Part shown: positions 7,241 to 10,981 of the stretch, piece after piece | Numbering within the stretch: position 1 is the stretch's first letter | Layout: the number at the start of each line of letters is the position of its first letter | Assembly: GCA_016782825.1 (NCBI GenBank) | Contig: JADHXT010000086.1 | Location: 1 to 10,981, forward strand | Source of the DNA: Candidatus Brocadiia bacterium | Lineage (GTDB): Bacteria > Planctomycetota > PUPC01 > DSUN01 | Direction: 5' to 3' | DNA length: 10,981 bases | Made by a program: the position numbers and the translations under genes | Notes under the pieces: model-generated | Told to the model about the DNA's origin: nothing | Database searches by the model: none | What the model saw: only the letters and a program-made list of their open reading frames with translations

Positions 7241-8107
7241 CTATCCAGCTTCCGACATCGATTCCTCGGGCAGGAAGAGATGCGAGAGCACGTAGTACTC
7301 ACCCCAGAGCAACAGAGCTGAGAGGGCGAACAAGACCAGCGCAGTCCCCGCGTGAGGAGTCCCTTCGGCAAGGGAGTTGAAGCCCCAGTGGGAAAGGAAG
7401 GCGGTGAAGGTGACGCGGAGGATGTTGACGAATATGGCGATGGGAATGGTGGAAACTACCAACAGGGAGCGCTCCCAGAGCGGTCGCCGGCCCAGGTAAG
7501 CGAACGCGACCCCCAGGGCGATGAATCCTGTCAGGAAACGCATTCCGCTGCACGCATCGACGACCTCCAACGATCTCTCCGGGAGCTCCACGACGTTGCC
7601 TTCGCGCAGCGCGGGGATGCCGCAGCCTCGGAGCACGGTCGTGGTGGCGGCCGCTGCAAGGCGCTGAAGGGGAAGCGCTATCCGCTCGTAGATGGGCAGT
7701 GGAAGGGGCATCATCAGCACCAGGAAGAACACGGGGGCGGCAAGCAGGCGGAACATCCGAGTTCCGAGGGTCAGCAGAAGAGCCCCCGCGATGACGATGA
7801 CCATGGAACAGCACGAGATGAACATGGAATCGTAGAACAGGGTGGCCAGTTTCACGGCGAGCCCCAGGAGCAGGACAGGCACGCCAAGCAGTGAAGGCCT
7901 AGCAGCCGTCGCCTTGATCTCGTCCCACTTCTCCCAGATGAAGTAGAGGGAGAAGAGGGGGACGAAGAAGCCGTGGGTGTAGTTCGGGTCGGACCACCAG
8001 CGCGGGATGAGCCGCATCCAGTCATCCACGTACAGCGCGAGGATCGGGACGGCGACCAGCCCGATCGTGATAGCTCTCCGCCGGGTCTTGCTTCGCATCC
8101 CCTCCAC
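7241..8107 (-). CDS. xrt: Exosortase (PEP-CTERM sorting transpeptidase)
   Basis: A polytopic inner-membrane cysteine protease/transpeptidase of the exosortase/archaeosortase family, which cleaves PEP-CTERM tails. With the GTG start at 8107 it has 288 residues, normal for a stand-alone exosortase. Many hydrophobic segments span about residues 12-275. Candidate catalytic residues match the family: Cys186 in DACSGMR, Arg231 in NILRVTF and His252 in TPHAGTA. The early DPNYTHGFFVP segment (40-50) is also typical. Start choice: GGAGGA (8120-8115) lies seven bases before GTG 8107. The ATG at 8098 is only two bases from a GGAGG-like run. A TTG at 8203 overlapping the NusG stop could add 32 residues, but that extension is polar and unlike the family. 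EpsI follows after 12 bases. I cannot assign the Xrt subtype. Confidence 0.92.
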   Translation of the reverse strand: MEGMRSKTRRRAITIGLVAVPILALYVDDWMRLIPRWWSDPNYTHGFFVPLFSLYFIWEKWDEIKATAARPSLLGVPVLLLGLAVKLATLFYDSMFISCCSMVIVIAGALLLTLGTRMFRLLAAPVFFLVLMMPLPLPIYERIALPLQRLAAAATTTVLRGCGIPALREGNVVELPERSLEVVDACSGMRFLTGFIALGVAFAYLGRRPLWERSLLVVSTIPIAIFVNILRVTFTAFLSHWGFNSLAEGTPHAGTALVLFALSALLLWGEYYVLSHLFLPEESMSEAG

Positions 8108-8114
8108 GGTAGCG

Positions 8115-8120
8115 TCCTCC
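8115..8120 (-). promoter_or_regulatory. Ribosome site deciding exosortase start
   Basis: GGAGGA on the minus strand, seven bases before GTG at 8107 and sixteen before ATG at 8098. Its spacing supports the GTG start; the alternative is the ATG three codons later. Confidence 0.5.
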
Positions 8121-8199
8121 CAAGACGTGGATTGCCCTTGTGACCGCGAGCCGTCCGCGTGATTCCTCGCCGCGGAAACGGCACTGGTGAGCTTGCTGG

Positions 8200-8706
8200 T
8201 CAAATGGCCTCCGCGTCGTCGGCGTCGATGTCGGCCGTGACAGCCTTGCCAAGGAGGTCCACGGCGACGACAATGCGCGCCTGTCCGCGGCGCTCGATGA
8301 GCTGGCCCTCGACGCCCCTCAAGAGCCCCCGCTTGATGCGGACCACGCGGCCGACCTTGAGCTCGGCGAAGGGGTCGAGCTTGACCTTGCTCTCCACAAG
8401 TGTGCGGACCGATTCGATCTGTTGCTCCGGCACGACACTGTACTCCCATGACCGAGGCCCGAGGATTCTCACCACACCCTTCGTGTCGATCACGTCCCAG
8501 GCGCGGTCGCGGCTGATCTGGACGAAGAGATAGCCTGGGAAGAGCGGCCTATCGTACTCGGCGCGTCGGTCGCGCCGGGAGCTGGGCACTGTGACGAGCG
8601 GCAGGAACGTCTCGACGTCCCGCCGACAGAGGTCGTGGCAGACCTTCTTCTCGTGCCGTGAGCGGATGTGCACCGCGTGCCAGTGTTCCTCATTGGTGTA
8701 GACCAT
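8200..8706 (-). CDS. Specialised NusG-like antitermination factor
   Basis: A 168-residue NusG paralogue (RfaH/LoaP/UpxY-like class). The N-terminal NGN domain (about 8-105) shows WHAVHIRSRHEKKV (9-22), the FLP motif (34-36) and the typical RPLFPGYLFVQI segment (53-64). A KOW domain follows from about 117 (VGRVVRIKRGLLRGVEGQL). NusG paralogues inside polysaccharide operons are known to travel with RNA polymerase and suppress premature termination in long operons, and this is the likely role here. Placement between the kinase and exosortase genes, with a GGGGAG site five bases before the ATG and a 30-base gap from the kinase stop, fits co-transcription. A housekeeping NusG is less likely because no secE, rplK or rplA is adjacent. 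No ops/JUMPstart-like element is seen; it would lie near the operon start, off the window. Confidence 0.85.
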   Translation of the reverse strand: MVYTNEEHWHAVHIRSRHEKKVCHDLCRRDVETFLPLVTVPSSRRDRRAEYDRPLFPGYLFVQISRDRAWDVIDTKGVVRILGPRSWEYSVVPEQQIESVRTLVESKVKLDPFAELKVGRVVRIKRGLLRGVEGQLIERRGQARIVVAVDLLGKAVTADIDADDAEAI

Positions 8707-8736
8707 GGCGTCTCCCCGAACGGGCCAGCCCTGCGA

Positions 8737-10404
8737 TCAATACGACTGGTAATGGTGGTAGTAGCGATAGCCCCGTTCCTTGGGGTTCACGTCATTAAGG
8801 ACCACGCCCAGTACTTTTCCATGGACGTGCTCAATCTGCTTCACGGCCTCGATGGCTGCCTGGCGCGGGGTCTTGCCGGCCCGCAGCACGAGCAGGTATC
8901 CATCCGCCAGGTTGCTCAGCACCGCAGCATCGGCCACGATGAGCATGGGTGGCGTGTCGATCACAATGAGGTCGAACTCCTCGCGCAGTCTGTCGAGGAG
9001 GTCGGCGAGGACCTCGGAATGGAGCAGTTCCGTGGGATTCGCGGGGCGTGAGCCCCGAGGCAGCACGTACAGGTTCTCGATGTGGGTTCGTCGGATGTGG
9101 CCGTTGATCTCATCCCCGTTGGCCAGGTAGTTGACCAGGCCTGGCCTGGCTTTGACGACGAACACGCGATGAAGGCGCGAACGCCGCAGGTCCCCCTCGA
9201 GCAGCAGCACTTTCAGGCCGACACCGGCGGCCGCAATCGCGACGTTCACTGCCACGCAGGTCTTCCCCTCTTGCGGGCCAGGGGACGTCACGATGATGCA
9301 TCTGCCAGTGCCGTCAACAGTCGTGAGGTCGAGGTTGGTCCGCAGCGAGCGGTACGCTTCGGAGAAGAGACAGCTTGGTCGTGTCACCCCGGCAAGAGGC
9401 ATACGCTCGCCGGTGACGCCGGTCTTCGTCTCATTGTCTCTCCGTCGGGACCTCCTCGCTGGCTGCTCGGAGGGCGACACTTCGTCCTTCTCCTCAGCGG
9501 AATGGGCAGCCGCTGGGGCCTCGATGCTTGTGTCGTCCTTCTGGAATACCGGCTCCGGCTGCAAGCCGCGGCGATGCCGATGCGACCTGCTCTTTCGGGA
9601 GCGGGTCTTCTTGGCGCGCGGGAGAACCATCGTCGCATGGGTCAATTCGCGGGTCTCATCGAGGTCCTGGGACTCATCTTCCGTCGCTGCCTCACAGAAA
9701 ACGAGCTGGGCCTCTGTGCCGACCTCAATGGTGTCGCCATCGTGCAGGGGCGCGAGGGTAATGGCTTCGCCGTTGAGGACGGTTCCATTCGTAGTGTGGA
9801 GGTCGTACAGGATGAATCCCGTAGCGGTGGGCTCGTAGACAATGAGGCATTGATGACGGGATGCCCCGGGGTCGGTCAACATGACGTCGGCGCCGCGAGT
9901 CCGTCCGAAATAGAGCGGCAGCGTCGGATCGACGGAGACCTCTTCGCCGGCCATCGTCCCGCGCAGGCACTGAATCCTGGCTCGCGCAGTGGGCGAACTC
10001 GCCAGGGCCATTCTGGCCCGCCGCTGCTGATGCTTCTGCGCGTCGAGGAGAGCGATAGCCCCGTCAGGGGGGACGGGCACAGGGCCGCTTTTCCCGCCCG
10101 GCTGAGCCTCGAAACGCAGCTTGGTGTCCCCCACGGCGATCTCGCTACCGTTGTGAAGCGAGGCCTTGTTGACCCGGACGTCGTTGACCCGTGTGCCTTC
10201 CTTCGTGTGGAGATCGATAACGATGTACTGGTCTTCGTCCTGCTCCGTGCCCCGGACGAAGACGCAGTGGTATGGAGCTGCCGAGCGATCGGACAGTTGG
10301 ATGTCGTTGTAAAGGCACTGCCCAAGGAAAAGCGCGCCGCTCTTCGGCAGGGGGAACCCAGCTCCCCGCAAAGGCCCGTTGAGGACGGTTAACTGTGCCA
10401 TCAT
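8737..10404 (-). CDS. FHA-FHA-CpsD/CapB tyrosine kinase fusion
   Basis: A 555-residue cytoplasmic protein. Residues 4-98 form FHA domain 1. Residues 143-238 form FHA domain 2 with a canonical pThr-binding set (G167-R168, S182-R183-H184, N206, N211). A basic, disordered linker (about 262-340) leads to a CpsD/CapB-type bacterial tyrosine kinase: oligomerisation motif E349-x2-R352-x2-R355, Walker A around 374-382 (K381, T382), Walker A' with D405, and Walker B ending IDTPP (482-486). A Tyr-rich tail closes it (Y546, Y548, Y549, Y552, Y555), the expected autophosphorylation cluster. Such kinases control Wzz/Wzc-type polymerase co-factors by phosphorylation cycles, and the Wzz/GumC gene lies just upstream. 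FHA1 has lost its key residues (Q29 for Arg, A43 for Ser, E69 for Asn). Start: ATG at 10404 with GAGGG nine bases upstream; FHA1 begins at once. An upstream in-frame ATG (10470) would add a Cys/Trp-rich stretch with no domain. Confidence 0.87.
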   Translation of the reverse strand: MMAQLTVLNGPLRGAGFPLPKSGALFLGQCLYNDIQLSDRSAAPYHCVFVRGTEQDEDQYIVIDLHTKEGTRVNDVRVNKASLHNGSEIAVGDTKLRFEAQPGGKSGPVPVPPDGAIALLDAQKHQQRRARMALASSPTARARIQCLRGTMAGEEVSVDPTLPLYFGRTRGADVMLTDPGASRHQCLIVYEPTATGFILYDLHTTNGTVLNGEAITLAPLHDGDTIEVGTEAQLVFCEAATEDESQDLDETRELTHATMVLPRAKKTRSRKSRSHRHRRGLQPEPVFQKDDTSIEAPAAAHSAEEKDEVSPSEQPARRSRRRDNETKTGVTGERMPLAGVTRPSCLFSEAYRSLRTNLDLTTVDGTGRCIIVTSPGPQEGKTCVAVNVAIAAAGVGLKVLLLEGDLRRSRLHRVFVVKARPGLVNYLANGDEINGHIRRTHIENLYVLPRGSRPANPTELLHSEVLADLLDRLREEFDLIVIDTPPMLIVADAAVLSNLADGYLLVLRAGKTPRQAAIEAVKQIEHVHGKVLGVVLNDVNPKERGYRYYHHYQSY

Positions 10405-10544
10405 GCGGTGGATCCCTCGACAGGCAATCGCTGCCCACCATGCGTGCGCGCAACACAACACGCGCACCACTCAGGCAGCGTAGTCGCAACGCTTCGTCGG
10501 CTTCTATCCACGGCCGGCTCCATCGGACGCTCCCGTGCCTTCCG
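10405..10544 (-). other. Intergenic gap with small hairpin
   Basis: The 140 bases between the Wzz/GumC stop and the kinase start hold no gene. A 7-bp inverted repeat GTGCGCG/CGCGCAC (10444-10450 and 10461-10467, 10-base loop) is the only clear structure. No U-run follows and no promoter is recognisable, so I read it as an intra-operon gap. Confidence 0.3.
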
Positions 10545-10981
10545 TTACCCGGCTGCCTCCTCGGCCACAGTGAGTCGCTTCCTTCGTTCTCGGCGCAGGC
10601 GCTTCTCCCGTCGCTTATCTTTCTCGGGGTAGGTCGGGATGAGGGCCACTACCGGGAGTCCAAGGTACCGCTCGACGTCCTCCGACGTCTTGATGGACGT
10701 GTCGAGGCGCTCAAGCAGGAGACAGATCATCACAGACAAGGCAAAGGCGCCGAAGGTGGCCAGGAGCACTGTCCGCCGGTTCTTGAGATCAATGGGCTCC
10801 CCAAGCTCGGCGTGGTCGAGGACCCTTGCGGTGTCGTCACTCGAGGCGCTCGCGAGATTCATCTCCGTGATCTTGCCGGTTATCAACTCGTAGCTTTGGC
10901 GCACTCTTTGGGTCTCGCGCTCGAGGATTCGGTACTCCACGGCCACATCGGTGACCATGAGCAGTTGGTTCCGCCAGTCCT
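10545..10981 (-). CDS. Wzz/GumC-type chain-length protein, C-terminal part
   Basis: The last 145 residues of a polysaccharide co-polymerase; the frame is open to the window edge, so the start lies to the right. An apparent ATG at 10958 is internal, since coding continues upstream as DWRNQLL before it. Visible parts in order: the end of the periplasmic coiled coil (AVEYRILERETQRVRQSYE and following), a proline-containing stretch, the second transmembrane segment (TVLLATFGAFALSVMICLLL), the hallmark RLDTSIKTSEDVERYLGLPVVALIP after it, and a very basic cytoplasmic tail (KDKRREKRLRRERRKR). There is no attached kinase domain: the kinase is the next gene, the split arrangement seen in CpsC/CpsD or CapA/CapB pairs. 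The basic tail may dock the kinase. It probably sets EPS chain length at the inner membrane. Confidence 0.85.
   Translation of the reverse strand, partial: DWRNQLLMVTDVAVEYRILERETQRVRQSYELITGKITEMNLASASSDDTARVLDHAELGEPIDLKNRRTVLLATFGAFALSVMICLLLERLDTSIKTSEDVERYLGLPVVALIPTYPEKDKRREKRLRRERRKRLTVAEEAAG

Noticed and set aside
8108..8449. Upstream extension of the exosortase frame to ATG 8449
   Set aside because: It overlaps the NusG gene in another frame and reads as a low-complexity Arg/Gly stretch without homology.
9082..10392. Plus-strand reading frame of 436 aa
   Set aside because: Lies wholly opposite the FHA-kinase gene, whose domains and motifs are unambiguous.

Overview
The window is a GC-rich stretch (about 60% G+C by eye) in which every supported gene is read from the minus strand, right to left. 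It carries a PEP-CTERM/exosortase locus joined to exopolysaccharide (EPS) export and control genes. The host is a Gram-negative-type bacterium with an outer membrane, because exosortase systems are known from such lineages. The FHA-rich signalling protein and the style of the PEP-CTERM tail fit Planctomycetota, Verrucomicrobiota or a related uncultured lineage better than a classical proteobacterium, but the phylum cannot be fixed from the sequence alone.

Layout in transcription order. (1) 10981-10545: the C-terminal end of a Wzz/GumC-type chain-length or co-polymerase protein, cut by the window edge. (2) 10404-8737: a two-FHA-domain protein fused to a CpsD/CapB-type bacterial tyrosine kinase. 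(3) 8706-8200: a specialised NusG paralogue. (4) 8107-7241: an exosortase with Cys, Arg and His candidates in place. (5) 7228-6518: an EpsI-family partner. (6) 6531-1948: a giant membrane-anchored TPR protein of the PEP-CTERM/PrsT type. The largest gap is about 140 bases, between 1 and 2. The exosortase, EpsI and TPR genes are nearly contiguous or overlapping, so 1-6 look like one operon whose promoter lies beyond the right edge.

From 1947 to 1539 there is a 409-base intergenic region. It has a strong sigma70-like promoter (TTGACA, 16-base spacer, TATACT), an A-tract just upstream, an inverted repeat framing the promoter, and a leader of about 240 bases with several hairpins. It drives gene (7), 1538-402, a secreted PEP-CTERM protein and presumed exosortase substrate. 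A 14-bp perfect hairpin follows it. From 249 to 1 there is a second promoter with the same -35, -10 and spacer length, followed by another structured leader that runs off the left edge. This suggests that the next gene to the left, possibly another PEP-CTERM substrate, is controlled in the same way.

Inferred working model: the Wzz/GumC protein and the tyrosine kinase control polymer export, the NusG paralogue helps RNA polymerase traverse the operon, and exosortase plus EpsI and the TPR protein process and place PEP-CTERM proteins in the polysaccharide-coated envelope. Substrate genes sit downstream on their own promoters. The least ordinary parts are the paired promoter/leader units and the FHA-FHA-kinase fusion whose first FHA domain has lost its phosphothreonine-binding residues.
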